Shown: positions 1-8,915 of the stretch, piece after piece
How the letters are laid out: each line of letters opens with the position of its first letter
How positions within the stretch are numbered: the first letter of the stretch is position 1
Source of the DNA: Paraburkholderia solisilvae
GTDB taxonomy: Bacteria > Pseudomonadota > Gammaproteobacteria > Burkholderiales > Burkholderiaceae
DNA: 64,000 nucleotides
Assembly (NCBI RefSeq): GCF_902859875.1
Contig: NZ_CADIKF010000013.1
Span: 1-64,000 of the forward strand
Reading direction: 5' to 3'
Position numbers and translations under genes: made by a program
Notes under the pieces: generated by a model
Seen by the model: only the letters and a program-made list of their open reading frames with translations
Databases searched by the model: none
What the model was told of the DNA's origin: nothing

Positions 1-396
1 CTCGCGGGCCGGCACGCCCTGCGCCTCGAGTCCGGCTTCGACGTTCTGCAGCACCGTGAGCCACGGAAACAGCGCGAACGTCTGGAACACCATCGCGACG
101 CCTTCGGCCGGGCCCGCAAGCGGCTTGCCCATATACGTGACTTCGCCGTCGGTCGGCTCGATTAGCCCGGCGATGATGCGCAACAGCGTCGACTTGCCCG
201 AGCCCGAGCGGCCCAGCAGGCCGACGATCTCGCCTTCGCGCAGCGACAGGTTCGCGTCGTCGAGCACGAGCAGTTCGCCCTGCGTCTTGTTGAACCCGCG
301 GCAGACGTCCTTGACGCGCAGGATCTCGTCGCCGAGGCGCGGCGGCATCGGCGGCGTCTGGATCGGCGCCGCAGTAGCGGCTTTGGGGTTTTGCAT
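1..396 (-). CDS. ABC transporter ATP-binding protein, nitrate/sulfonate type (partial, C-terminus beyond window)
   Basis: This is the nucleotide-binding subunit of an ABC importer, and only its first 132 codons lie in the window. The ATG at 396 opens a protein beginning MQNPKAATAA. After a proline-rich lead it has a typical strand order, a Walker A loop (GRSGSGKST) and a Q-loop region (VFQTFALFPWLTVLQNV). That Q-loop resembles nitrate/taurine/sulfonate/bicarbonate-type ATPases (SsuB/TauB/NrtD group). The start lies 22 bases after the permease stop on the same strand, so the two are one transcription unit with the permease first. The signature motif and Walker B lie outside the window. Substrate cannot be deduced, and no binding protein gene is in view. 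Confidence 0.85.
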   Translation of the reverse strand, partial: MQNPKAATAAPIQTPPMPPRLGDEILRVKDVCRGFNKTQGELLVLDDANLSLREGEIVGLLGRSGSGKSTLLRIIAGLIEPTDGEVTYMGKPLAGPAEGVAMVFQTFALFPWLTVLQNVEAGLEAQGVPARE

Positions 397-418
397 CGCG
401 TTTTGCCTTCAGTTGCAA

Positions 419-2173
419 TCAATCGAGCCGCAGTCGCGATTCGGCATACGCGTACAGCGGACGCCACAGCAACCGGTTGAACAGGGTCACGAACAGGGAC
501 ATCACCGCGATGCCCAGGATGATTTTCGGGTAGTCGCCGGCTTCCGTGTTCTGCGCGATATAGGCGCCCAGGCCATGTGCGGCGAGCCGCGTATGGCCCC
601 ACTGCACGAACTCGGCGACGATGCTCGCGTTCCACGCGCCGCCCGATGCGGTGATCGCGCCCGTGATGTAGTACGGGAACACGCCCGGCAGCATCGCCTG
701 GCGCCACCACTGCCAGCCGCGAATGCGGAAGTTCTTCGCCGCTTCCCGATAGTCGTTCGGGTACGAACTCGCACCCGCGATCACGTTGAACAGGATATAC
801 CACTGCGTGCCGAGCACGATCAGCGGCGACAGCCAGATATCCGGGTTCAGGTGGAAGCGCACGATGCCGATCACGAACACCGGGAACAGCAGATTCGCCG
901 GGAATGCGGCAAGAAACTGCGCGAGCGGCTGGATCTTTTCCGCGAGCGCAGGCCGCAGCCCGATCAGCACGCCGAGCGGCACCCAGATCACCGATGCGAT
1001 CGCGATCAGCACGACCACGCGCAGCAGTGTGATGAGCCCCATCACCAGCACATGCCCGATTTCGTCGAGCGACACGCCGGTGCGAACATAAGCGACGACG
1101 CGATACAGCACGTACACGGTGACGAGCAGCACGACGAGCGCCCAGAGCGCGTCGCTGATGCGCCGCGACGTGCCGCTCGGCGCGGACGGAAAGCGCATCG
1201 GCCCCATCGGCGACAGCCGCATCGGCACGCGCGCCGCGCGCGCGAAGCACCAGCCGAGCGGCACCAGCAACCGGTGAATCAGGCGCGTGCGGCGAATCAG
1301 ATCGAGCAGCCACGACTCGGGGGCGTCGCCCGAGCTGGTGGTTTCCATGCGGAACTTGTCGGCCCATGCGACGAGCGGGCGGAACAGCAACTGATCGTAA
1401 AGCAGGATCACGATGGTCATCGTCAGGATCACCCAGCCGATCGCGTGCAGATTCTGCTCGGCGATCGCCTGCGCGAGATAGGCGCCGATGCCGGGCAAGG
1501 TGATCGTATGGTTGCCGACCGTAATCGCCTCCGACGCGACGACGAAAAACCAGCCGCCGGACATCGACATCATCATGTTCCACACGAGGCCCGGCATCGA
1601 GAACGGCACCTCGAGCTTCCAGAAGCGCTGCCACCACGTCAGGTGAAAGCCGCGCGAGACCTCATCCAGATCGCGCGGCACCGTGCGCAGCGACTGATAG
1701 AAGCTGAACGTCATGTTCCAGGCCTGGCTCGTGAAGATCGCGAAGATCGCCGCGAGCTCCGCGCCCAGCACGCGCGACGGCACCAGCGCGAGGAAGAACG
1801 TGACCGTAAACGAAATGTAGCCGAGCACCGGCACCGACTGCAGGATGTCGAGAATCGGCACCAGCACCTGCCCCGCGCGCCGGCTCTTGGCGGCGAGCGT
1901 GCCGTAAATCAGCGTGAACGCGAGCGACGCGACCATCGCCGCGAGCATGCGCAGCGTCGTGCGCATCGCGTACTCGGGCAGGTTCGCCGGGTCGAGCGAG
2001 ATCGCCTGGGTCTGCAGCGTCGAAATCGGCGCCATCGTTTCGTGAAAGCCGATCGCGGCCATCGCGATCGCGCAGATGATCAGCGGGAACGCGACAAAGT
2101 CCCAGCGATTGGGCAGCACCCGCCACGCCGACGCGTTGGCAGTGCGATTCAGATTGAAGCTGAAGAGATCCAT
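419..2173 (-). CDS. ABC transporter permease, two fused permease halves
   Basis: A 584-residue membrane protein that forms the channel of the importer whose ATPase follows downstream. Two BPD_transp_1-type permease domains are fused head to tail, one in roughly residues 60-290 and one in about 365-575. Each ends in the EAA-type loop contacting the ATPase, for example around PRDLDEVSRGF in the first half and NDYREAAKNF in the second. Such permeases normally come as two separate chains or a homodimer, so one polypeptide supplies the whole pore here. The start at 2173 (MDLFSFNLN) was preferred to the longer frame because a GGAG lies just upstream and the first 18 residues of the long frame are basic and unstructured. 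Substrate is unknown; nitrate/sulfonate-like is only a family-level guess. Confidence 0.85.
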   Translation of the reverse strand: MDLFSFNLNRTANASAWRVLPNRWDFVAFPLIICAIAMAAIGFHETMAPISTLQTQAISLDPANLPEYAMRTTLRMLAAMVASLAFTLIYGTLAAKSRRAGQVLVPILDILQSVPVLGYISFTVTFFLALVPSRVLGAELAAIFAIFTSQAWNMTFSFYQSLRTVPRDLDEVSRGFHLTWWQRFWKLEVPFSMPGLVWNMMMSMSGGWFFVVASEAITVGNHTITLPGIGAYLAQAIAEQNLHAIGWVILTMTIVILLYDQLLFRPLVAWADKFRMETTSSGDAPESWLLDLIRRTRLIHRLLVPLGWCFARAARVPMRLSPMGPMRFPSAPSGTSRRISDALWALVVLLVTVYVLYRVVAYVRTGVSLDEIGHVLVMGLITLLRVVVLIAIASVIWVPLGVLIGLRPALAEKIQPLAQFLAAFPANLLFPVFVIGIVRFHLNPDIWLSPLIVLGTQWYILFNVIAGASSYPNDYREAAKNFRIRGWQWWRQAMLPGVFPYYITGAITASGGAWNASIVAEFVQWGHTRLAAHGLGAYIAQNTEAGDYPKIILGIAVMSLFVTLFNRLLWRPLYAYAESRLRLD

Positions 2174-2806
2174 CAGGCTCCCTCGCCGTGTGTGACGATC
2201 CGGGTCGCGCCGAAGCGCGTGCGGCAACGCGGCAATCGGTCCGGAAAGCTGAAATCAAGCATGACAAAACGCATGGGCGCGGTAATCGTTGGCGTTTGGA
2301 GGCGGGGCGGACCGATGGCAGACCTGATGGACCGCGGCGCGTCGCGCCGGGTGCATCGGATGCCCGGCGCATGCTCCGCCGCTGGCGCCGCCCATCGCCT
2401 GCTGGCGAGGGTTGGCGAGCTTTCCCTATTTTGGACGGCACGACAGTACTACAACCAGCATGACAGGCACAACCGTCGACACGCGGATATCGGGGACACG
2501 GCGTATCGCGCGGCGCCAAACCGTCGCGCGCAAGCCACAGCGCCTGGCGGCGCACCCTATTCAGAAACGCCGCCCGCAAGCCGATAAGAAATTTGCAAGA
2601 CCGGGCAAGGCCCAAGCGTGCAAATTCCGGACTGGCAGTGTGCCGCGCGACGGTTAAAATCTGAAAGCGGCCCGGCGGCGCATTGCCCCGTGGAGCTGGC
2701 CTCATCCGGCGAGCCGCACGGCACATCACGAGCAAAGCGGCCCGGTGCCGGCGTGTTGCAACGAATGACCTTGCCGCATGTAACACATGGACGGATCAGA
2801 GGGTCG
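2174..2806. other. Intergenic region between divergent ABC permease and diguanylate cyclase genes
   Basis: About 630 bases with open frames on both strands but no recognisable protein. Their products are Arg/Ala/Pro-rich shadows typical of GC-rich DNA. The gap must hold the promoters of both divergent genes. A GGTTAAAAT stretch near 2652-2660 could serve as a -10 element for the rightward gene, but no convincing -35 element is visible. I see no tandem repeat or hairpin. Confidence 0.4.
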
Positions 2807-4486
2807 ATGAAACGGACAACCTTGCGCCAGGCGGTCGGGCCGGCCAGTTTCGTACTGGTCGCGCTGGTTTGCTGGTTCGCGTCCGGTCTCGTCGCGGACC
2901 GGATGGTCCAGCAGGAGCTGGACGCGGCGCTGCGCCAGCAGCGTCAGATGTCGTCGTCGATCGTCTACAACATGGCCGAGGTCATCGCGAGCGACCTCGC
3001 GATGTCGCGCGCCATTCCCGCCACGATGGCCGAACTGGGCGTGATCCAGCAGGCGCTGTCGCACGCGGGCAATTACGCCGTGCTCGGTCCGGACACGGTG
3101 CCGTCGCATCGCGGCGAACTGCTGGGCATGCCGGAGCTTGCCGCCGTCAACAATTTCCTGCATGACGCGCAAGGGTTTTCCGGGCTCGACATCATCTGGC
3201 TCGTCAATGCCAATGGACTGTGCGTGGCCGCGAGCAATGCGCAAAGTCCGCAAACGTTCATCGGCCTCGACATGCGCGGGCGCAGCTATCTGACCAACGC
3301 GCTGCTCGGCGCGTTCGGCGAAGCGTACGGCGTCGGGCGCATGAGCGGCGAGCCGGGCATCTTCATTTCCGCGCCGGTCTACGACGACGGGCTGCTGGTC
3401 GGCGCGATCGTCGCGAAGGTCGGCATCGCGCGCTTGCGCCATTGGGTCGCGCACGCGGGCACGTTCGTCACCGACGACAACGGCGTGATCATCATGGCGC
3501 ATAACGCAACGCTCGAAGGCGAAGCGATGCCGAATTCGCGCGTCACGCAGATGAGCGCCGCCGAACGCATGACCACCTATCACCGCGAAGTGTTTCCGGC
3601 CGTGCAGATCGAACCGGTCGCGCGCGTCGTGCGGCGCGATGCGCCGTGGGTGCCCGACGCCATCGCCACGCAGTTGTTCGACATGCCGGGCCAGGCGATT
3701 CCGACGCTGTATCAGTCGAGAAGCGGCCTGAACTCGGGGCTTTCCGCGCATCTCGTCGATCCGTTGGCCGCATGGAACGAGCTGCTGCGCAACCATAAGC
3801 GCGACCATATGCTGGTGTTTCTGACGCTCGCGGGCACGGTCTCGCTCGCGTGGGTGATCACCGTGTCGTATCTGCGCGAGCGCCGTCACCATCGCGCGAC
3901 GCGCGATCTCGCCGAACAGCTGCAGGCCGCCAATACGCTGCTGTCCGCCGAAGCGCGCCATGATGCGCTGACGGGCGCGCTGTCGCGCCGCTACTTCCTC
4001 GATCTGCTGCGACACGAGATCGATCGCGCGCACGCGACCGGCGAACCGCTTTGCATGGCGATCGCCGACCTCGATCACTTCAAGCAGATCAACGACCGCT
4101 TCGGCCACGCGGCGGGCGATCGCGCGCTCGAGCATTTCGTCGACACCTGCCGCGCCGAGCTGCGCGGCAGCGATGCGATCGGGCGCCTCGGCGGCGAAGA
4201 GTTCGGCATCCTGCTGCCGGCAACGTCGCTCGGCGCCGGACTCGAAGTGGTCGAGCGGCTGCGCGTCGGCCTGAAGGCGATGCCGTGCGCGAAGCTGCCG
4301 GCCACCGCGGGTTTGAGCGTGAGCATCGGCATTACCGAACTGTCGCCGGAAGACCAGCCGGAACGCATCGTCAGCCGCGCGGACCAGGCGCTCTATGCGG
4401 CGAAGTCGGGCGGGCGCGATCGCAGCAAGGCGGTTCCGCCCGACGATACGGCGCCACCCGCCCGCACACCGGCTACCGCGCTCTAG
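2807..4486 (+). CDS. Membrane-anchored diguanylate cyclase (GGDEF)
   Basis: A 559-residue sensor enzyme expected to make cyclic di-GMP from two GTP. Residues about 13-33 form a first membrane helix. A long periplasmic region, likely a dCache-type sensor, follows, and a second helix lies near residues 338-360 (LVFLTLAGTVSLAWVITV). The C-terminal GGDEF domain opens with DALTGALSRRYF and carries the active-site variant GGEEF at residues 462-466, which is compatible with catalysis. An RxxD inhibitory site (RGSD) sits exactly five residues before it, so product inhibition is expected. The ATG at 2807 follows an AGAGGG ribosome site; the frame extends upstream, but that part is compositionally odd. 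The stimulus is unknown. Confidence 0.9.
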   Translation: MKRTTLRQAVGPASFVLVALVCWFASGLVADRMVQQELDAALRQQRQMSSSIVYNMAEVIASDLAMSRAIPATMAELGVIQQALSHAGNYAVLGPDTVPSHRGELLGMPELAAVNNFLHDAQGFSGLDIIWLVNANGLCVAASNAQSPQTFIGLDMRGRSYLTNALLGAFGEAYGVGRMSGEPGIFISAPVYDDGLLVGAIVAKVGIARLRHWVAHAGTFVTDDNGVIIMAHNATLEGEAMPNSRVTQMSAAERMTTYHREVFPAVQIEPVARVVRRDAPWVPDAIATQLFDMPGQAIPTLYQSRSGLNSGLSAHLVDPLAAWNELLRNHKRDHMLVFLTLAGTVSLAWVITVSYLRERRHHRATRDLAEQLQAANTLLSAEARHDALTGALSRRYFLDLLRHEIDRAHATGEPLCMAIADLDHFKQINDRFGHAAGDRALEHFVDTCRAELRGSDAIGRLGGEEFGILLPATSLGAGLEVVERLRVGLKAMPCAKLPATAGLSVSIGITELSPEDQPERIVSRADQALYAAKSGGRDRSKAVPPDDTAPPARTPATAL

Positions 4487-4616
4487 ACCCCGCCCGCCGT
4501 CCGCCCCTTTCACGCGTCAATGTACGCTAACCGCTGTCGAGCCCGGAACGACAGGGTATGATGAACCGGAGGCTTACATCCGAAGATATTGACCGCCGTT
4601 TTGCCGGGAGGCTCGC

Positions 4617-4883
4617 ATGAAGGGAAATCTGGTGATCGTCTGCCGCGATCAGGATGCTGACGCGTTCGACCATCTGCTCGCCGAATATGGCGCATTTCAG
4701 ACGCGGCTGTCGTCGACCGCCTGGTATCTGAAGCTCGACGCTTCACCGGAGACCGTGCAGGAAGAAATACTCGCGCGCCTCGGCAAATACACGACGCACT
4801 ATATTTTCGAAGCGGAGACTGTGACGTGGAACACCGTCGATAGCGAAGCGGCGGCCGCGCTCAATACGCTGTTTACCGAATAG
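4617..4883 (+). CDS. Small conserved hypothetical protein, 88 residues
   Basis: A short protein starting MKGNLVIVCRDQDAD, preceded by a good GGGAGG ribosome site. The pattern of a hydrophobic strand, a helix, two further strands (AWYLKLDAS), a helix (ETVQEEILARL) and a final strand suggests a small ferredoxin-like alpha/beta fold. The fold reading resembles small SinR/Cas2-like proteins, but I cannot confirm a family. There is no signal peptide or membrane segment, so it should be cytoplasmic. It follows the cyclase by 130 bases on the same strand and is convergent with the sensor kinase gene, whose stop is only seven bases beyond. Function unknown. Confidence 0.75.
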   Translation: MKGNLVIVCRDQDADAFDHLLAEYGAFQTRLSSTAWYLKLDASPETVQEEILARLGKYTTHYIFEAETVTWNTVDSEAAAALNTLFTE

Positions 4884-4889
4884 CCGGCT

Positions 4890-6206
4890 TCACCACACGC
4901 TTTCCGACGCGGACGCCGCGCGCGATACCACTTCCAGCGGAAACGTCATCAGCACGCGCAGACCGTGCCCGTCGTGATTGCCGATTTCCCATGTGCCGCC
5001 GGCGCGCCGCACGAGCCGCTCGACAATCGCAAGGCCGAGGCCGCTGTGGCCGTTGCCGCCGCGCGCCGGGTCGAGCCGCACGAAAGGCCGCGCCGCATTG
5101 ATCAGATCCTGCGCGGCAATGCCGCTGCCGTGGTCGCTGATCGACAGCACATAGCCTTCCCCGCTGCGCGCGGTCGCCACGACGACCGGCGGCGCGCCGT
5201 ACGCGTGCGCGTTATCGAGCAGGTTCGACAGAATGCGATCGAGTGTCGCCGCCGGCAACCTGAAACCGGGACCGGCGGTCAGATCGGTCTGCACGCCGTG
5301 CGAGCCCGGCGCGACCGCGCGGTAGCTGCGCACCACGCGTTCGCATTGCGCGTCCACTTCGACCGGCTCGCTGCGGTCCGCGCCGTCATGCGCGAACACG
5401 AGAAACTGGTCGACGATATGCGTCATCGAGTCGACGTCGCGCACGACGCCGTCGCGCATCTTCGGCTCTTCCATCATCTCGGCGCGCAGCCGCAGCCGCG
5501 CAAGCGGCGTCTTCAGATCGTGCGCGACACCCGCGAGCATCACCGCGCGATCGTTCTCGGTCCGCGCGACCTCCTGCACCATCTGATTGAAACCGTGCGT
5601 GAGCTGCCGCAACTCGCGCGGCCCGCGCTCGCGCACCGGCGGCACCGGCAAGCCGCGGCCGAAACGCGCGACCGCCTGCGCGAGCGAACGCAGCGGCTGC
5701 TGCAACTGCCATGCGGCAAAGAGCGCCGCCATCACGCCCGCGGAAAAGATGATGGTGAGCCACAGCACCATCCGGTCGAGCGAGCGCGGCGGCCGCAACG
5801 GCTGCACCGGTACGACGATCCAGTTGGGATCGTTCACGGACTTCACCCATAGCGTCGGCGGCTTGCCCGGCAAACCGACGCGCACCTGCGTCGAGTCCGG
5901 CATGCGGTCGCGCACGTCGTCGACGAAGCGGTCCAACGGCACCGGCAGATCGGCGTTGACCGGCGGTACATCCGCGCTCGTCGGATCGACGAGGCGCACG
6001 CGCGACGGCAACGGCTGATCGGGCGTGCGCTGCACGTGCTGACGCACCGCGTCGACGAGGAACGCGGCTTCTTCGACCGCGTAGCGCGTTTGCAGATTGC
6101 TGCGCTCGAGGCGGATCAACGCGTACCACGCGAAATGCGACACGAACAACACGCCGACGACGAGCAGCGCCAGCCTGCCGAACAGCGAATCAATGGGACG
6201 CCGCAT
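4890..6206 (-). CDS. Two-component sensor histidine kinase
   Basis: A 438-residue inner-membrane kinase, partner of the response regulator upstream. The order is a membrane helix at about residues 9-30, a periplasmic sensor of roughly 140 residues, a second membrane helix (MVLWLTIIFSAGVMAALFAAW), a HAMP linker, the H-box GVAHDLKTPLARLR with phospho-acceptor His229, then an ATPase domain with N-box NLLDNAHAYG, G1 DHGSGI and G2 HSGLGLAIV. The overall form resembles EnvZ/RstB/CpxA-like kinases. Its start overlaps the 3' end of the regulator gene by 17 bases, so the pair is co-transcribed and probably translationally coupled. An alternative ATG lies at 6218. The link to the CpxP-like gene suggests envelope stress sensing, which is an inference. 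Confidence 0.9.
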   Translation of the reverse strand: MRRPIDSLFGRLALLVVGVLFVSHFAWYALIRLERSNLQTRYAVEEAAFLVDAVRQHVQRTPDQPLPSRVRLVDPTSADVPPVNADLPVPLDRFVDDVRDRMPDSTQVRVGLPGKPPTLWVKSVNDPNWIVVPVQPLRPPRSLDRMVLWLTIIFSAGVMAALFAAWQLQQPLRSLAQAVARFGRGLPVPPVRERGPRELRQLTHGFNQMVQEVARTENDRAVMLAGVAHDLKTPLARLRLRAEMMEEPKMRDGVVRDVDSMTHIVDQFLVFAHDGADRSEPVEVDAQCERVVRSYRAVAPGSHGVQTDLTAGPGFRLPAATLDRILSNLLDNAHAYGAPPVVVATARSGEGYVLSISDHGSGIAAQDLINAARPFVRLDPARGGNGHSGLGLAIVERLVRRAGGTWEIGNHDGHGLRVLMTFPLEVVSRAASASESVW

Positions 6207-6915
6207 GTTGCTCGCCATCCGGTACGAAGACGTAACCGCGCCCGCGCACAGTCTGGATAAAACGCGGCACGGACGGATCGGTCTCGAGAATCCGCCGCAG
6301 ACGCCAGACCTGCACGTCGATCCCGCGGTCGGTGCCGTCGTACTCCGGACCATGCAGCAGTTCGAGCAGGCGTTCGCGCGTCAGCGTGCGCATCGGATGA
6401 TTGACGAAGATCTTGAGCAGCGCGAACTCGCTGCCCGACAGCGTGAGCGGCCTGCCTTCGAGGCTCAGCGTGCGCGACTGGAAGTCGAGCGTGAAGCGGC
6501 CGAACGAAAACGGCTCGCGCTGCTCGGGCGCGGCCGCCGACGGCATCGTGCGGCGCCGCCGCAACACCGCCTGCACGCGCGCGAGCAGTTCGCGCGGATT
6601 GAACGGCTTGCCGAGATAGTCATCCGCGCCGAGTTCGAGACCGACGATGCGATCGACATCGTCCGCGCGGGCCGTGAGCATGATCACCGGGATATCGTCG
6701 CCGGATGCGCGCAGCTTGCGCAGCGCGGTCAACCCGTCGACGCCCGGCATCATCAGGTCGAGCACGATCAGATCAGGACGCTCGCGTTCGAGGCGGCGCT
6801 CGAGCGAGCCGGCATCGTGCAGCACGGAAACCTCGATGCCCTGGCGCGCCAGATAATCGCGCAGCAGATCGCGGAGTTCGACGTCGTCGTCGACGACAAG
6901 AATTTGAGTAGCCAT
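6190..6915 (-). CDS. OmpR-family response regulator
   Basis: A 241-residue DNA-binding response regulator. The receiver domain has the acidic pocket DDD near residue 10, phospho-acceptor Asp53 in LIVLDLMMPG, the conserved Thr81 and Lys103 in GKPFN. The C-terminal winged helix (about residues 135-232) ends with the typical RGRGYVFVPDG. It is the first gene of the two-gene operon with the kinase. The start ATG at 6915 faces a 219-base region, shared with a divergent CpxP/Spy-like gene, that is full of GTTAC/GTAAC boxes. These boxes are plausible binding sites for this protein, since OmpR-type dimers bind direct repeats about ten bases apart. Autoregulation and control of the neighbour are inferences. 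Confidence 0.92.
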   Translation of the reverse strand: MATQILVVDDDVELRDLLRDYLARQGIEVSVLHDAGSLERRLERERPDLIVLDLMMPGVDGLTALRKLRASGDDIPVIMLTARADDVDRIVGLELGADDYLGKPFNPRELLARVQAVLRRRRTMPSAAAPEQREPFSFGRFTLDFQSRTLSLEGRPLTLSGSEFALLKIFVNHPMRTLTRERLLELLHGPEYDGTDRGIDVQVWRLRRILETDPSVPRFIQTVRGRGYVFVPDGEQHAASH

Positions 6916-6971
6916 GGCTTGCAGTTTAACGCGCAGCCGGAGCCTGTCTTGTGCAACTGGCCCCGAAAAGG

Positions 6972-7074
6972 GTTACGGGGTGTTACGGCGAAAGGCGTGA
7001 GTAATGTCGCGTAACAGCACGCATTATCCGCGTAACACGGCCGGAACTGCGCCCCTTTACGCTGTGCGTTACCG
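6972..7074. promoter_or_regulatory. Cluster of GTTACG/CGTAAC boxes between the two-component operon and the CpxP-like gene
   Basis: GTTACGG occurs at 6972-6978 and again at 6982-6988, a direct repeat with a period of ten bases. The inverse form CGTAACA occurs at 7010-7016 and 7031-7037, a period of 21 bases or two helical turns. A further GCGTTACCG lies at 7066-7074. Direct repeats one helical turn apart are the standard binding pattern for OmpR-family regulators, and one is encoded immediately to the left. The cluster therefore probably contains operators for the divergent promoters. The sequences and spacing are seen directly; the binding protein is inferred. Confidence 0.6.
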
Positions 7075-7134
7075 AATGCGGACCCGCACACGTCGTGACG
7101 GCCGCTCGTCGGATGTCACCTGGGAGCACTGCAA

Positions 7135-7683
7135 ATGTCCAACGTCGCTAAAAAGACTTCTCGCTTTCTCGCCATCGCCGCCGCGTCGCTTGCGATCGGC
7201 GTCGGCGCCGCCTATGCCGCTCAACCTTCGGGGCCGGACGGCATGGGCCACGGCGGTCCGGGCGGATGGCACCACCACTTCAAGGAGGAACTCAACAAGC
7301 TGCACGGTCAACTGCATCTGAACGCGGATCAGGAAAAGCTGTGGCAAACCGCGCTCGATACGATGAAGCAGAACCGCGAGGCGATGCGCGCGAGCCGCAA
7401 GCAGATGCACGAGCAGTTCAAGTCGATGCAGCAGCAACCGATCCTCGACCTGAACGCGATGCACGATGCGCATCAGAAAATCGAGCAGCAGAACGCGCAA
7501 TTGCGCGAGCAGACCTCGGCTGCATGGCTCAACTTCTATAACAGCCTGAACGACCAGCAGAAGACCACGGTCAGCACCGCGCTCAAGCAGCATTTCGCGC
7601 AAATGGAAAAGCGCCACGAGAAGATGCGTGAGCACTGGCAGCATCAGCACGGCGATGCCGCGGCGTCGGCCGCGAAGCCGTAA
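7135..7683 (+). CDS. Periplasmic Spy/CpxP-family protein
   Basis: A 182-residue exported protein. An N-terminal signal peptide ends near GAAYA-AQ (residues 24-29). It is followed by a Gly/His-rich stretch (GHGGPGGWHHH) and long amphipathic helices rich in Lys, Gln, Glu and Met, with LNADQEKLW and LNDQQKTT in positions like the LTxxQ repeats of CpxP and Spy. Those proteins are periplasmic chaperones or brakes on envelope-stress kinases. The gene is divergent from the two-component operon, the same layout as cpxP relative to cpxRA in enterobacteria, and the shared boxes suggest control by that system. The His-rich segment hints at metal contact. Both roles are inferences. Confidence 0.8.
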   Translation: MSNVAKKTSRFLAIAAASLAIGVGAAYAAQPSGPDGMGHGGPGGWHHHFKEELNKLHGQLHLNADQEKLWQTALDTMKQNREAMRASRKQMHEQFKSMQQQPILDLNAMHDAHQKIEQQNAQLREQTSAAWLNFYNSLNDQQKTTVSTALKQHFAQMEKRHEKMREHWQHQHGDAAASAAKP

Positions 7684-8453
7684 GGCTGTCGCGTTGTGCG
7701 AGCGGCGCACGTCGTGATCGATTGACGGATAGCGGTCGCGGCGTCGCGCGCGGCGGGCGATGAGTCGCCAACGCGCTCATGCGCCGGCCGCAGCCGGCCT
7801 CGCTTCGATGCACGCCACGGCGTTGCGGTGCCGTGGCGTTTGCTATCGCTCTTCTTTGCCGCCGCTCTTCTTTGCCGCCGCTCTATTTGCTTCTGTTGCC
7901 TTTGCTTTGCCAATGGCGCGTGTGCCGTTATCGCTTTCAACGCTGTTGCGCTGCCATGGCCGTTGCGCGCTCACCGTCTTCCCCGCTCTCGCGTCACGTC
8001 CGGACGCTTCCCCTCTTCGCCTCTTCCCATCTTCACCGCCGCGCCTGACTTCACGCACCGGTGCGATTTTCCGACGCCGCCTCGTCAACACGCACGTTGC
8101 CCGACTCGCGGCCTCTTTCGCCCTTCCCTACACGCCTCCGATATCGCAGCGGGCAAACCACCGCCGCGTCTCTACGCGTTTGACCGGCTAGCGCGCAACG
8201 CCGCTTCGGGTAAAATACCGCCCTTTTGCGCGACCGGCGCAGGCGAAGTTCGGGGAATTCACGCGAAGCCGCTCATTTTTGGCCGCCTAGAATAGCGTCG
8301 GCCGGACCTTGGGCATGGCTTGCCCCGGGCGTTCGTGCCCCGGGCCTTCGTCCGCGCGCGAGGACAACGGCGGCCGTTCGCGCCCGACGCACGCCGCAAC
8401 GAACGACGGCAGTCAACCACGGCCGATCCGCGACGATCGATGACAGGAGAAAC
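7684..8453. other. Long gap after the CpxP-like gene with a hairpin and short tandem repeats
   Basis: About 770 bases without a convincing gene; open frames here are Arg/Ala/Ser-rich shadows. A perfect 10-bp inverted repeat occupies 7812-7839. It is followed by two exact 16-bp copies of GCTCTTCTTTGCCGCC at 7848-7879 and more degenerate TTTGC-rich units up to about 7915. Near 8209-8216 a GGTAAAAT sequence looks like a -10 element for the small gene at 8454. Confidence 0.45.
7812..7841 (+). terminator. Possible transcription terminator after the CpxP-like gene
   Basis: The arms ACGCCACGGC and GCCGTGGCGT form a perfect 10-bp stem with an 8-base loop. Only a short T run (GTTTGC) follows, so it is a weak intrinsic terminator or simply a stable hairpin. 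It lies about 130 bases beyond the stop at 7683. Confidence 0.4.
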
Positions 8454-8675
8454 ATGAAGAAGCTCGCACTGTGCGTAGCGCTTGCCGCCATCGGCATGAG
8501 CGCGATAGCGAACGAGCGCAGCACGCTTGGAGACGACCCCGCGACCGGCTTGCACGAGAACGGCGCCGCGCTGAAAGCGATGGTCGACCACGCGCTGTCG
8601 TCGTCCCGCAAGGACGACCCATCGCCCCGTTCCGGCAGACACGACTTCGATATCGACGGACAACCGGCACGGTAA
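8454..8675 (+). CDS. Small secreted hypothetical protein, 73 residues
   Basis: An ATG at 8454 follows a clear AGGAGA ribosome site. The first 20 residues (MKKLALCVALAAIGMSAIAN) are a classical Sec signal peptide, probably cut after SAIA. The remaining 50 or so residues are hydrophilic and charged (RSTLGDDPATGLHENG near the mature N-terminus, RKDDPSPRSGRHDFDIDG at the end) with no cysteine and no recognised domain. It precedes the amino acid ABC transporter genes by 240 bases on the same strand, but it is far too small to be their binding protein. Function unknown. Confidence 0.65.
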   Translation: MKKLALCVALAAIGMSAIANERSTLGDDPATGLHENGAALKAMVDHALSSSRKDDPSPRSGRHDFDIDGQPAR

Positions 8676-8721
8676 GTGAAACAGCAAGCGCGTGTCGGCT
8701 AGCGCACATTGGCTCGGGGCA

Positions 8722-8756
8722 GGCCCGAATGGGCTGTGCATCGGGCCACGTTATAC
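8722..8756. promoter_or_regulatory. Inverted repeat upstream of the amino acid transporter operon
   Basis: GGCCCGA at 8722-8728 pairs with TCGGGCC at 8741-8747 across a 12-base loop, and a TTATAC sequence follows at 8751-8756. No T run follows, so this is more likely an operator or leader structure than a terminator. No -35 element is obvious. Confidence 0.3.
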
Positions 8757-8915
8757 AGTCGGAAAAAGCGCTGCGGGCCGGCGACGGTCAGGCAGTCATT
8801 TGCACAGCGATGCGCCCCACGCGGCGCGGCGCGCACGGGGTCCGCTCCGGCCGCCGCATCGCCTGAGCCCACCGCGTCTTTTGCGGCGCGCACGGCGCGC
8901 CGTCAAGGACCCACT

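Noticed and set aside
56..2587. An 843-codon rightward open frame over the ABC genes
   Set aside because: The translation is a charged, low-complexity shadow of the permease gene with no ribosome site or family resemblance.
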